Assembly (NCBI GenBank): GCA_038030265.1
Contig: CM075940.1
Span: forward strand, 28,124,940 to 28,188,939
DNA: 64,000 bases
Direction of reading: 5' to 3'
Source of the DNA: Corythucha ciliata
Taxonomy: Eukaryota; Arthropoda; Insecta; Hemiptera; Tingidae
In this document: positions 1 through 10,544 of the stretch, piece after piece
Numbering within the stretch: position 1 is the stretch's first letter
How the letters are laid out: each line of letters begins with the position of its first letter
The notes under the pieces: generated by a model
The model's input: the letters and a program-made list of their open reading frames with translations, nothing else
Databases searched by the model: none
Told to the model about the DNA's origin: nothing
Program-made: the position numbers and the translations under genes

Positions 1-305
1 CGTTCAAAATCATGGGCGTAGCTCTCTAGACAGTCTAGACAGAAGAGTGGCCAGCACGAATATTCAGAGACCCAAAAAACTTGCAATTTCACCGGTGTTT
101 AGATTCCCAATACTGGCAATTCCAGGAATCTTTGAACCTGAATGAACTTATCGCAAATATTCAGCCAGGGTCTCCAAATTTCGCTGTTATTTGTCTCAAA
201 ACAGTCTTGCGCGAACCTTCGATCAGTGAACAACGTTGGAACTCTCAAGAAAATTAAAAAATATTTCATAATATTTCGACATGGAGTGGTGACCTACATT
301 GTACA

Positions 306-1224
306 ATGGTGGGCGATGAAGGGGACACCGGTTGTTCCTCCGCGGGAGTGTTCGCGGAAATTGTGGAAAAAACTAAGCTTGCAGATGTGCAACATCGTGC
401 GACAACTGCAACGCTTAGGATTCAAGATGAAAACATTAACGTGGTTTAAGTTGTTAGTAGAGTCGCTTAAACTACGAGGGTTAGTGGTTAAATCATGCAT
501 AAGTCTGTAGCCGTAGGAGCCTACATCGTCTGTCTTCCCTCGTTGAGGTTCCAAATGCTGAAGATGGCGAGCAGCCAAAACTGGTCCGTTTTTGACGAAC
601 CTCAACGAGGGAAGACAGACGATGTAGGCTCCTACGACTTCAGACTTATGCATGATTTAAACATTAACGTGGCTTTTAACGAGCTCTATAATATGATTCT
701 ATCTTTATGCGAACATATGAGGAAGGTAGGTGAAAACACCAATGATTGTATAAATACTAAGCCTTCAGAGAATACTGAATATTATACGGACGAAGAAGAG
801 CTTGCGAAAGAAACGGGGGTATGGAGTGTCAGGACTTCAAGCCGGAAAAGGAGGAAGCAAAGCACATCTCCCCGAACACTCACGCAGCAGATTGGGGAAA
901 AAATAAAGATACGGTTCATCGTAAACCACAACCAATATATGCGGAGTTAACTGAGTCAATTCCTGCATTTAGGAAGGCACTTATCAAACTATGTCAGCAA
1001 GAATCCACTCTAACTCATCTTAGTAATGGTTCTACTAGAACTTACGCTTTGCTCGGATGATTAAAGAGCCGTAGTCGGTTCGTTAGCAGATAAATAAATA
1101 AGTTTTCACTCGTACGAGTCTAAGCAGGACAGACCGATCAGAGTAATGGTGAAAGGCGTTCACAATCAGTACGATGAGTCCGAAATAATGGACAGCATCT
1201 TGGAAAGTTATAACATCAAGCCGC
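306..1224 (+). pseudogene. N-terminal part of the jockey-like gag, broken
   Basis: An ATG at 306 opens a frame that reads to 444 and ends ...DENINV. After the 445-658 insertion the same frame resumes at 673 (INVAFNELYN) and continues to about 890, where a frameshift moves the sense into another frame (PIYAELTESIPAFRKALIKL) up to a stop near 1060. A further in-sense stretch (RPIRVMVKGVHNQYDESEIM) runs from about 1130 to the hAT insertion at 1225. Gag of this clade binds element RNA and packages it for retrotransposition. The continuity with the zinc-knuckle segment at 3684 across the hAT target duplication shows these pieces were one ORF. No intact product is possible. Confidence 0.75.
445..658. 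mobile_element. 214-bp hairpin (foldback) insertion with 14-bp target duplication
   Basis: The 14 bases AAACATTAACGTGG occur at 431-444 and again at 659-672, and removing the 214 bases plus one copy restores the gag frame (DENINVAFNELY). The insert consists of a 45-base leader (445-489) and two 61-base inverted arms (490-550 and 598-658) that differ at about two positions, separated by a 47-base loop. A 14-bp duplication is longer than hAT or Harbinger insertions give and suggests target-primed or otherwise staggered insertion. The leader contains GGGTTAGTGGTTA, loosely like a tRNA A-box, but no B-box is visible, so SINE status is unproven. Confidence 0.8.
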
Positions 1225-3675
1225 TAGTGATGCACGAGACCGAGACCGAGACGAGACTTGAGTGGTCTCGGTCTCGTTCATGAGGGGTTGGTCTCGGTCT
1301 CGATCATGAAAAGTCGGTCTCGTGTCGAAAAGTTAAAGGCGCGAATCCAAAGTATTATGTGTGATATTAGTGACGAGTGATCCTATTCTCGCCTCAATGA
1401 TTACAGATGACGACGATAGATGAATTTATACTTTGGTTTCCTTCCTTGGTGGCTCGTGGCACACTGCTACTAAGTGCACTAAGTGATACACTGCTGATTA
1501 ATGACCAAAGAGCTTTGCAATTGCCCCAAAATAGAATCGTGCCTTTAAAACAATCGTCACACTGAGAACGTGAAAGGGGAACAGTTGGGAATTTAACGAG
1601 ATCAACTCAAAATCTCGCAGATGCCAACTCATTTAGTTCAAGCAAGAGACTTCCCTTCCCAGACACGACGAGGCAGAGGTGCACAATCCCCCCCCCCCAT
1701 ACATCAGTCCCTCCTGCTCATGCTTCAAATGGCAATGTTAGTTAAAAAAAAAAAAAAAAAAGTGAAAGCGGTGTAGAGTTTGATGATAGCGGCCCAGGGA
1801 AGTTTCAAACGCAAAATTAGGGTTCCCTTGCACTAAACAGCCTGGCCGCGGCAGCCAGTTCGCTGCTGTGCAGTTGAGCTTGTTCTAGTGGCTGCCCCAG
1901 CGTGGAAATCTTTGCTGCCTAGTGCCGCGGGCACCCATAGGTTGCAATGTATTTCACAGGCCCCCCGGGAACCCTAACCCTTTTTTTTAGTACGATACGT
2001 AGGCATAAAGGAGCTTTTAACGAACGAGGCACGATGTTTGTGACACGAGACGAAGTCGAGTGCCTTCATCGGTAGAGTTTGTAGTGCGATTATACGCCTC
2101 AGGATCGTACGATTTTTTATATTTTTTTTACCTTCGAACCGTACAAAGCTTTTTAAAGCCAATTAGGTTCAGAATTATTTAATTTAATGGTTCCGTAAAG
2201 TCTCCCGTTTGCCACACGACGGCAATGACGGTTATGCACTTCATTTCAGAGAAATAAAAAAGAAGAAACAAAAGAAGCGCGTAAGATGAAAGCGGGCTTC
2301 CCTCCCTCAATTCTTCTACAACTCACCATCATAATCAACTGACTTTGACCTTTTTGGGATATAATTTCCACGGTTCCACTCACCCTTCACCCATCGTTCA
2401 TCGTGCTTAAAGACCTACTTTACACGCGCCGTGCGGTAAAGAGAGAACTCTTTTACCGTGAACTCTTTACCGCACGGCGTGTGTAAAGTAGGCCTTTACG
2501 CACGATGAACATCTGCTTAAACACTTCTTTAAGAATGATCTTAGGAATAGTAGATTATACGCCTAGGCAAGAAAGCGATTTTTTGGAGGCCGAGAAAAAA
2601 AATTGGACGGTCCACAAAATCACTTTTTTGACGCGTTGTGTACAGTATTTATTTATTAAAACATGGGCTGATTTTTCGGGTCACGGCGATAAAGTGAGTG
2701 TTTTATCCCCTAGGCGCTAAAATAATCAGCTGTTTAAAAAAAAAGTATCTTACATATAACGAGACACGTAAGTCATTTTACTTGCGAGTACTTTGTTTGG
2801 CTGGCGAGACAAAGCCGAGTCGGCTAAATGAGTACGAGCAAGTGAATTGAGTTATGCACGATATTTTTCGCGCGACAAGTGAAATAATAGTATATTTCAC
2901 TACAAGTGAGGGAAGTGGAGTTTTACCTGCGAGTTGTGTTTGGCTCACGAGTCGGGGCCGAGTGAGCTAAAAACAACGAGCAGGGTGAAAAATTCTTCCT
3001 CACGAGTTGTGGATGTGGTTTAATTGTCTTTCCTGCAAGTGTTCGGAGGCAAGAGTACGCTAATTGAATAAATAATTTTTTTTTTCACTTTCCTTCACTA
3101 GTGAGTGAAATCTTCCTGTTTCCTTCGCTTGCGAGGGAAAATGTGAAATTATTGACATTCTGCCATACTTTCCTTCACTAGTGAGTGAAAAAAAAAAAAA
3201 ATACTTTTTTCACCTAGCTCATCTTTTCAAGTAAAAATCAACTTCCCTGTTGAGGTACCTGGAAGGGGAAGTATCACTTCGCTCCCTGATCGTGTGAAAA
3301 CCATCATGAATAATTCGTGAAAAAAGAAGAAATGTGCGTGTTTCCTATGATAATTTTACAAAAAGTAAATTTTTTCCCATTATTTTATTCATTTTGTGCG
3401 TTGAAGGGCGTTGGGGATATGTCCACCCCTTGGATCCACCACAGCCCGGAGGCCCATAACACAATAGCCGTCTCGGCATGAAACAAGGTCATTTCATTGT
3501 TGAAATGTTCTGTATTCATAAAATAGCCATCATTTTTTCATTCTTTTAATTCCGAGACCGAGACCAGACTCGGTCTCGGCTCGAGACCAGAAAACTTGGT
3601 CTCGGTCTCGATCTCGCTCCTGAAATGATGGTCTCGCCTCGGTCTCAGTCTCGGTCTCGGTCTCGTGTATCACTA
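1225..3675. mobile_element. Non-autonomous hAT element, 2.45 kb
   Basis: The 8-bp target duplication CAAGCCGC lies at 1217-1224 and 3676-3683, and joining the flanks restores the jockey gag frame. The ends are inverted: TAGTGATGCACGAGACCGAG on the left and TAGTGATACACGAGACCGAG on the right. Both subterminal zones (about 1236-1325 and 3551-3663) are packed with GAGACC/GGTCTC repeats in both orientations, a plausible transposase-binding array. No transposase ORF was recognised inside. The interior holds a near-perfect palindrome at 2396-2510 and two copies of a CACTAGTGAGTGAAA motif near 3095 and 3176. Eight-base duplications and a TAGTGATG-type terminus are typical of hAT elements. Confidence 0.92.
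2396..2510. repeat. 48-bp-arm palindrome inside the hAT element
   Basis: Arms 2396-2443 and 2463-2510 are reverse complements with about three mismatches, around a 19-base centre that is itself partly palindromic (GAGAACTC). The arms start GTTCATCGTGC. It could form a long cruciform or RNA hairpin. Whether it is a separate small insertion is unclear because I see no convincing target duplication next to it. Confidence 0.8.
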
Positions 3676-3683
3676 CAAGCCGC

Positions 3684-4122
3684 TGAGAGCCACTAGAAAG
3701 CTTACCTGGAGGACTAAGGAACCATTCAATATGTGTGTGGTGGAATTCGACAGCAAGGTAGATGTCTCAAAAATTTTCGAAATTGGTCGATTGCTCAACA
3801 CCAAGGTTCTTGTGGAACCTTTGAAGGAGTCAAATTTGGTGCCTCAGTACAAAAGATGTCAAGCCTTTGGGCATACTCAGAGATATTGTCAGAGACAGTT
3901 AAGATGTGATAAATGCGCCGGCTCACACGCGACACTAAGGAATGCACCAAGAAGTTGGAGGAGGTCGCCAAGTGCGTGAATTGCGGGAAAAGTGGTCACA
4001 CTGCGAACTACAGAGACTGCTCGGTAGCGGTTGAAGTCCAGGAAGCGTGTTAAAAAAAGTAAGGTGAAAAATCCACCATCTAGAGAAAGACAAAAAAATA
4101 GCATGGGATCAAAGAAAAGTAG
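3684..4122 (+). pseudogene. Zinc-knuckle segment of the jockey-like gag
   Basis: The frame continues from 1224 through the hAT duplication and reads MCVVEFDSKVDVSKIFEIGR, then the knuckle-like stretches CQAFGHTQRYC and CDKCAGSHATL. A frameshift near 3940 moves the sense to the next frame, giving KCVNCGKSGHTANY, a third CCHC-type knuckle, and a stop near 4050. These knuckles are the nucleic-acid-binding part of jockey/I-clade gag proteins. The segment ends at the second hAT insertion (4156), and the gag C-terminus reappears at 5621. Confidence 0.82.
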
Positions 4123-4155
4123 AGCAACCTAAGGAATCGCTGAAGACACCAAAGG

Positions 4156-5612
4156 CAGGGCCGTTTCTAGCCCTCGCGGGGACCCTAGGCAAGAACTATC
4201 GGGAGGCCCCCTAATAACAGCCGGTGGATGTTGTAAATGTGTGCACACGTGGATTCAGGGTTTTCTTAAAAGGGAGGGGCTTCAGAAATTGTATGCTTTG
4301 CTCTACTAAAACTGGCTTGATAGCCACTCGCATCCTTGAAATAGCTTAACTAGGTATTCCCAAAAAAAAAAAAAAAAAAAAAAAAACGGATAAGCTAACT
4401 ATAGTCGCACCCAAAAATGGCAAAAACTGACGATTTCCACGCCTTAAAAATGACTAAACTTACTATTTACTGCGACCTAAAAATAGCGAAACTGACGATT
4501 TGCCGCTCTAAAAATAGCCAAACAGACTTCTCGCGCCCTATAAATTTCTAGACGTATACGATTAGGGCGCCGTGAAAATGGCTAAATCGACCATTCGCGC
4601 ACCAAAAGTGGCCTTGGCTTCCTGAATACTTGGCGACCTAAAACAGCTAAATTGGCTCCACGCACTCTAAAAATGGCTAAAAACTGACGATTCGCGCCCT
4701 TAAAATGCCTATACAGGTGATTACTGCTCTGAAAATGGCAAGAGTGCGCCAAGAATGGCTATAAAACTGAGCGTTCATGCCTTGGCTTCGCACCCTATAA
4801 ATTGCAAAACTGACTCTCTACGCCCTAAAAATAGCTAAAATGATGATTTGTCCCTTGAAAATGGCTGAACTCGCAGTTCGTTCCCTGAAGATGACTAAAA
4901 TAACGGACTTAGCTCTTTGAAATAACAATTTTGGGGGTTCGTCTCAATTGAATCGAACCAAACCAATTCCGTTGGTTTGGCTCTTTCAAATATCAATTTC
5001 GAGGGTTTGGCTTAACCGATAAGCAAATTTCGTGATTGTCTTTTTCAAAAGACAATTTCACGCGGTTTCCCTCATTCTAATGCAATTTTGAGGGATCTTC
5101 AAAAATCAAATTTCCAGGATTTGGCCCTTTAAACCCTCAATTAGGCAGATTACTCTTCCTTCAAAATCCACAGTTTGGTCCACTTTAGCAACCAAATTTC
5201 ATGGATTTGGCTATTTAAAATGAACATTTCGGGTGTTTGGCTCAAATACGCAAGTATGGATCATTCAAGGCATCATTTTGTGGATCTGGTGCCTTAAAAG
5301 CCAATTTCGCGGAGTTTCATGGTTCGAAAATCCAATTTTGTGGGGCTGAATTCTTCAAAAACCAAATTATTCTGATTTTAGCTCTGTGAAACCCAAATTT
5401 CTCGTATTTTCTCTCCTATTTTCTGTGCTTGGGCATTTCAGAACATTAAATTTAATCGTTTAACAGAAGTGCCTCAAAATTGTAAAAATTAAGCCCGAGT
5501 GTAACTCCTGAACGATTATTTTGTAATTATTTTTATTCCAAGCCGGGGGCCCCCAAAGGGTCGGGGCCCCTAGGCGGTCGCCTACCCTGCCTACCCCTTA
5601 AAAACGGCCCTG
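4156..5612. mobile_element. Non-autonomous hAT element, 1.46 kb, filled with R3 and R5 tandem repeats
   Basis: The perfect 8-bp duplication ACCAAAGG lies at 4148-4155 and 5613-5620. The termini are inverted, CAGGGCCGTTTCTAG on the left and CAGGGCCGTTTTTAA on the right, and both subterminal zones contain a (G)CCCCTAGG core. The body has no ORF. From about 4385 to 4920 it consists of degenerate units of about 25-32 bases of the R3 type (AAAATGGCTAAACTGACGAT), and from 4920 to 5420 of the R5 type (AATTTCG.GGATTTGGCTC...AAAA). An A-tract of 24 bases sits at 4363-4386. Confidence 0.93.
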
Positions 5613-5620
5613 ACCAAAGG

Positions 5621-5847
5621 GCATATTGGTGAACCCAAAGACTCAGCTGACATATTCGAAAGTTGTCAATAATGCGCAAAGCAAAGAAGAAAACAAAACA
5701 TCAAGCCAACTGCTTGAGCAAATGATTGGGATGTTGGAAGAAATAAGAAATGATAAATTCGGTATTAGGAAGCGCCTAACGATGCTCGAGAGCAACAGCA
5801 ATGCTAAGACAGGCAGGCCAACTAAAAACCGAATAGACGATGAATAA
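5621..5847 (+). pseudogene. C-terminus of the jockey-like gag
   Basis: Directly after the second hAT duplication an open frame reads PKTQLTYSKVV, then a Lys/Glu-rich helix (LLEQMIGMLEEIRNDKFGIR) likely to form a coiled coil, and stops at 5845-5847. Jockey-type gag proteins commonly end with such a Leu/Glu/Lys-rich tail. The stop overlaps the ORF2 start (ATG at 5840), supporting the assignment as the gag end and not a separate gene. Confidence 0.65.
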
Positions 5848-7465
5848 TATCAAAATTATGTGCTGGGATGCAAATGGCCTTCATTTGCGTAAGAACGAAT
5901 TGCAAATTTCAATGGAAATCAACAAAGTTGACGTTTGCCTTGTCTCGCAAACTCATTTCACTAACGAATCATTCCTCAGGATGAAAAATTACAGCGGGGT
6001 AATAATAAAAAAAAATATGCCTTCAGGAACATGCAAAAATGGAAACAGACAAATACCAAATTAGCGCGGTAGAGGTTAAAATGAAATCATACAGCTGTGT
6101 GCTAGCCAGTGTCTACTTTCCTCCTAGGTTCGCCGTCCAAGTCCGAGAATATAAGGATATATTTTCCCAGCTTGGGGGTCGGTTCATCATGGGAGGGGAC
6201 TTGAACGCTAAGCATACTATGTGGGGCTCGAGAATTGTCAATCCGAAAGGAAGAACACTTCGACAAGCAGTGTTGGAGGAGGGATGTGATACGCATTCAA
6301 CTGGCAAGCCTACTTATTGGCCAGCAGATATGAATAAGGTACCTGACCTAATTGAATTTTACCTAAGTAAAAACATCGGGTCAAGTTACATATTACATAG
6401 TAGAAGAAAACAACGATTTGAGTTCAGATCACTCTGCGGTGCTACTCACACTGAGTGAAAAAGTGATATTGCGACAAATCAGATCATCTGCGTTAATCAA
6501 TCGTAAGACAGACTGGAATTCATTCAGGGTGCAACTCGGTGGTTTAGTGGCCTTCGACAAAGTATGGCATGAGGGACTTAAGTATAAGTTGAAGAAAAAT
6601 GTTGCCCTATAGATGCGTAGAACTACTGGATTCGTATCTCTCAGAACGATACTTTCGGGTGAAGCAGATTGATAAATATTCAGATCTGAAACCAATTGAA
6701 GCAGGGAGTCCCTCAGGGTAGTGTACTAGGCCCAAAACTGTACCTAATGTACACTGGCGACCTCCCGGAAAATAGCAACATCATCACTGCAACATTTGCG
6801 GATGATACAGCATTGCTTGCAGTCGGCGAAGACAACCAGAGCTCAGTTCGAGAACTGAATCAAGCAGTCTCCAGCGTCCACAGATGGACAGTGAGGTGGA
6901 GAATCAAAATGAATGAGACGAAATCGGTACACGTGGTTTTTACACCAATAGGTCGATAAACCGACGTATCTCAATAACAAAGAGCTTCCGTATTCCAACC
7001 AAGCCAAGTACCTAGGGATGACCCTGGATGCAAAGCTCCGTTGGAAAGAGCATGTGAAGAAGAAGAGAGCTGAGCTCAACATCAAATTCCGAAAAATGTA
7101 CTGGATCATGGGTAGGCACTCAAAATTGTCTATCCAAAACAAAATAACATTGTACAAACAGGTCCTGCGACCAGTATGGACTTATGGTGCCCAACTGTGA
7201 GGATGCACCGCCCAATCAAATCGTAAAATTATACAAAGCTTTCAAAACAACGTACTAAGATCTACAGTTAATGCTCCTTGGTTACGTTCGGAACGATCGA
7301 CTTCATCATGACTTGGGAGTGATGACAGTCGATGAAGTCATTCAAGGATTCCGTCTTTTATGCCACATCAAAGAGGAAGCTGCCCAACTTGTTGATACCT
7401 GTGGCATGTACCGAAGACTTAAACGCGTAAAGCCCCGCGATTTAATTCCTTCACTGTGTACATAG
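5840..7465 (+). pseudogene. Jockey-like ORF2: endonuclease and reverse transcriptase, broken
   Basis: The frame opens with MNNIKIMCWDANGLHLRKNE, the apurinic-type endonuclease start. It shifts near 6040 and continues with GGDLNAKHTMWGSR (about 6192-6233), the endonuclease GDLNAKH core, and DHSAVLLTLSE (about 6423-6455). The reverse transcriptase then begins abruptly at about 6545 (FDKVWHEGL), so the linker and RT finger motifs between are deleted. It resumes with GVPQGSVLGPKLY (about 6700) and TFADDTALLA (catalytic DD at 6801-6806), then the thumb-like YLGMTLDAKLRWKEHV (about 7005-7055). At least four frame breaks separate these pieces. ORF2 normally nicks the target and primes cDNA synthesis; this copy cannot. 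Confidence 0.85.
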
Positions 7466-7621
7466 CTTACTGTGTTCATAGCTTCAATTTAATGAGATAT
7501 CCGAATCAAGTTTAGTTCTGTACCTAAAACTTGTGGACGTAAATAGTAAAACAGTGTATTAGAAAAACTTTACTTATAAGTGTAAACTTGGTGTAAATAA
7601 AGATATGAAAGAAAAAAAAAA

Positions 7622-7734
7622 TGTGTGTCTCAAAAAATGTTGCAACTTAACGACTACTCGTCAGAGCGCTATAATGGCTAGCTAGCCGGCGTTCCGCCAA
7701 CACCAAAAAAAGCCCCGAAACTTACAATTTCACG
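7622..7734. other. Spacer after the retrotransposon
   Basis: Low-information sequence between the A-tract and the next repeat array. I see nothing recognisable beyond the local motif GCTAGCTAGCCGGC near 7678. Confidence 0.4.
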
Positions 7735-8760
7735 AATGATGAACATTTCTCTCAATTCTGCTATTTTATTCCAATTGTAGCAGCGTTTTTACTCAAATTA
7801 AGCTGTGAATTAGCGATTTTTCTCAATTTTATCGCGAATTAGCGATGATGACAATTTTATAGCTTCGAATTAGGCACCTTTTCTCTATACTTAAACAATG
7901 AAGTTGCCTCCAGAAACCGCGAATTAGCGTTTTCTCAATTTTAACCGCGACCTGCCAGCTTTGTCTCAAATACGAATTAGCGATTTTTCTCCATTTGAGC
8001 TGTGTTCGAGCGATTTTTCTCGCTTTTTTCGTGGCTAAAATTGAGAAAGGGCGCAGATTCGCAGATGAAATTGGGGGAAACCCCTATAGTTCGTGGCTAA
8101 TTGTACAGAATAATGCCAATTGCTGTTTTTGCTCGTGGCCAAAGGTGAGCAAATGTGCTAAATTGTGGATAGAATTGAGAAAAAAGCACTCATTTGCGGC
8201 TAAATGTGAGAAAAACCGTTCATTCGCGGATAAAATAGAGTAAGATGCAAATTCTGGGCTAAAATTGAGAGAAATGGCTAATTCACGGATAGAAACGAGA
8301 AAAACTACGGAATTAATAGCGAAAAACGCTAAATAACAACTAGAATTGAAAAAAAAAAACACTAATTTCGGGGGGGGGGAGGGTTTAAACGCTAATTCTT
8401 CTAAAATTGAGTGAAATGCTAATTAGATACTAAAATTGAGAAAATTAACTAATTTCGATATAAAAACTATAAATTGGCGGTTAAAAGTTACGGAAAGCGC
8501 TCATTCACGGCTGCATCTGAGAAATTGCTAATTCGAATCTTCTGAAGCTAATTTGGCGTCTGAAATTGAGAAAAATCTCCAATTAATGGCTAAAATGAGG
8601 AAAAACTCTAAATTGCGGTCAAAAATTGTGAAAAATAAATAATTCGCGGGATTTTAACGCTATTTTACGCCTAACATTGAGATAAATCGCTAATTCGTGG
8701 ATAATATAGGGAGAAAGCGCTGTTTTGCGGCTCAAATCAGGAAAAAGCCAAAATATAACA
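7735..8760. repeat. R1 array, inverted pair
   Basis: Degenerate units of about 25-35 bases with the core CGAATTAGCG and TTTTCTCAATTTTA. From 7735 to about 8020 they read in the sense orientation (AATTAGCGATTTTTCTCAAT), and from about 8035 to 8760 as the reverse complement (GCTAAAATTGAGAAAAA). The array is thus a large, imperfect inverted repeat. Units drift by indels and substitutions, so the array is old or evolves by slippage. Short ORFs here are repeat artefacts. Confidence 0.85.
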
Positions 8761-8769
8761 TAAAGAGAC

Positions 8770-10540
8770 TAAGGCGCCTCGTGGTGATTTCCGCCCAGGG
8801 CCCCGAAAGATGCTGGTCTGTCACTATTTTCCATGACATTCAAGTGCGTTTCGTATACCTAGGTCATTGTTTATGAAGGGAACACAGCTCCCTTCGTATG
8901 TAACGTCCTCCGGGCGCCTAGTGGGACTAAGTCCATTTCCCACGTTTTTGCTTTTACGTCTACAAACTTACTAATGTTTTAGAGGTGAGGTTGAACGTCA
9001 CCTCTATTCTCCCATCTCCCACACGAAAATATTCCGCAAAACTCACCGCTCCTTTACTAAAGTTTTCCAAGTGCCTTCCCTCCCTCTTTCACCCACCCAC
9101 CACATACTTTCTCACACTTCAAACCCAACTTCAATACATTTTACTCAGTTGTAAATTTTCTTTCACATGGAGGGAGACAATGAGTGATGGCCGGTTCAAG
9201 CCGCACGATTGTTTCCACACGCAATGTATAACGACAGACTAATTTCAACTAAAATGAAAACCGCAGACATTCCTGTGTGGTGTTTCGTGGCGGGAGGATG
9301 ATATGTGGCTGGGTGGGAGGGGGAGGGGGGATAATATGAGTTTTGAAGGCGTTTTTATAGTACCAGCTCACTGCATTCCACTAAAACTGATTAGCGTCGT
9401 CCTATGGGCTCTTTTATACGCTTCGTCAACCACAAATTTGTAAATGCGCCTTAAAAATAATAATAATTGAAACTGGTTCTCTCTTTCCCACAATTTTTTG
9501 ATTGTTCTTTTGGTTGTAGGCGTATTGAAACAATATTTTTTAATTGGATGGTCACTCAAGCGTATTTTATTTCAATTATTTCTAATCTAAACTGAGTGAA
9601 TTTAGTGCAGAATTGTTGCAAATTCCCTAGTGACACAAACAAGTGAATTGGTTAGTCCAGGAGCTTTTGATAAATTGAGGCTTCTGTTATTTGGAAGAAA
9701 GGCAAGCTTACCGTGTGCAAGAGCCTCTTTAAATAAAATTTTAATCTAAAGGAGAAATCCTCAAGATTTAATCTAATTAGGATTTTCTAAAGGCTACAGG
9801 GATTACTAGTTATCCTTCTCAATTGACAGAATTTTGTGCAGAGAGGATCTTTCTAAAGAGCCCAACTCAGTCACCTTTTCTCAACAGAGAGGCATGAAAG
9901 ACATTTAATTATACCTTTACACAAGTGAGTGGTTCTTTGAGTGGACTACCTCCATCTATTGTATATTATTAATTCGTGTTATTGACTTTTAAACAAAGTA
10001 TTATCACACCTGAACCTCCATTCTATTATAAAAAGGTGTTTCTGAGCCACTTCCAGAGTCTCTTGCTCGCTTTTTCAGGTGGTTTTCTGATATTTCTTAC
10101 AGTTAAACAAGGTAAGTAATAATAATAACAATGATAATAATAATAACAAGAATAATAATGACAAAAAGCAAGATACAGGAGATAATATACGAAAAAAAAT
10201 AAAAAATAATTCTCTCCAAAAGAAATGAGACCACGAACAACACACCCATATGACCATAGAAGCGTATATTGTACACGAAGCAAGTGGCAGAGCTGGAAGA
10301 TGCTACCGACAGAACAAAATACGAATAGCTCGAAGAAACGAGAGGATCGTCTAGATTCTAGAAGAACATGGAACAGAACCGAAACAAATTATGAACTGAA
10401 AAATAATAAAGGGACACCCAACATGGACGAGTCAGATAAAAATAGGAGGGCGACCCCGATGGACACAGTACAAACGGACGGAAACGAGGCCAAAACGACG
10501 GATACTGTGTGGACGGTACTGTGACTGTGTGAACTCTTGG
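8770..10540. other. Intergenic stretch with no recognised gene
   Basis: Mostly AT-rich unique-looking DNA. It contains a (TAA/CAA)-rich microsatellite at about 10115-10165 and a polypurine GGGAGG tract near 9315. An open frame at 10225-10524 on the plus strand is rich in Asn, Thr, Arg and Lys and has no domain I recognise. A TATAAAAAG string at about 10028 is followed by splice-like signals, but nothing downstream confirms a gene. Confidence 0.4.
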
Positions 10541-10544
10541 GAAC

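Larger units (their letters stand above)
1..7621 (+). mobile_element. Decayed jockey-like non-LTR retrotransposon, interrupted by later insertions
   Basis: A gag-like reading frame (306 onward), a CCHC zinc-knuckle segment (about 3850-4020), an endonuclease domain (5840-6458), a reverse transcriptase with the FADD box (6795-6806) and an A-tract at 7612-7621 follow one another in the order expected of a jockey-clade element. The gag and ORF2 frames overlap by 8 bases at 5840-5847, as is common in this clade. Three later insertions split it: a hairpin element (445-658), a hAT (1225-3675) and a second hAT (4156-5612), each with a visible target duplication. Frameshifts, stops and a deletion between endonuclease and reverse transcriptase show it is dead. 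The 5' end is not defined and may precede the window. Family assignment rests on recognised motifs, not on a search. Confidence 0.85.

Noticed and set aside
7735..8760. A CRISPR array, because of regularly recurring short repeats
   Set aside because: The repeats are highly degenerate, lack unique equal-length spacers, and the DNA is clearly eukaryotic.
10027..10112. A TATAAAAAG string followed by TTTTTCAG and AAG/GTAAGTAA, like a plus-strand promoter and first intron
   Set aside because: No downstream coding exon or domain supports it; the signals are short enough to be chance in AT-rich DNA.
10225..10524. 99-residue plus-strand open frame rich in Asn, Thr, Arg and Lys
   Set aside because: No recognisable domain, no codon or context support, and it abuts an R2 array. 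Possibly a retroelement scrap, but I cannot show it.
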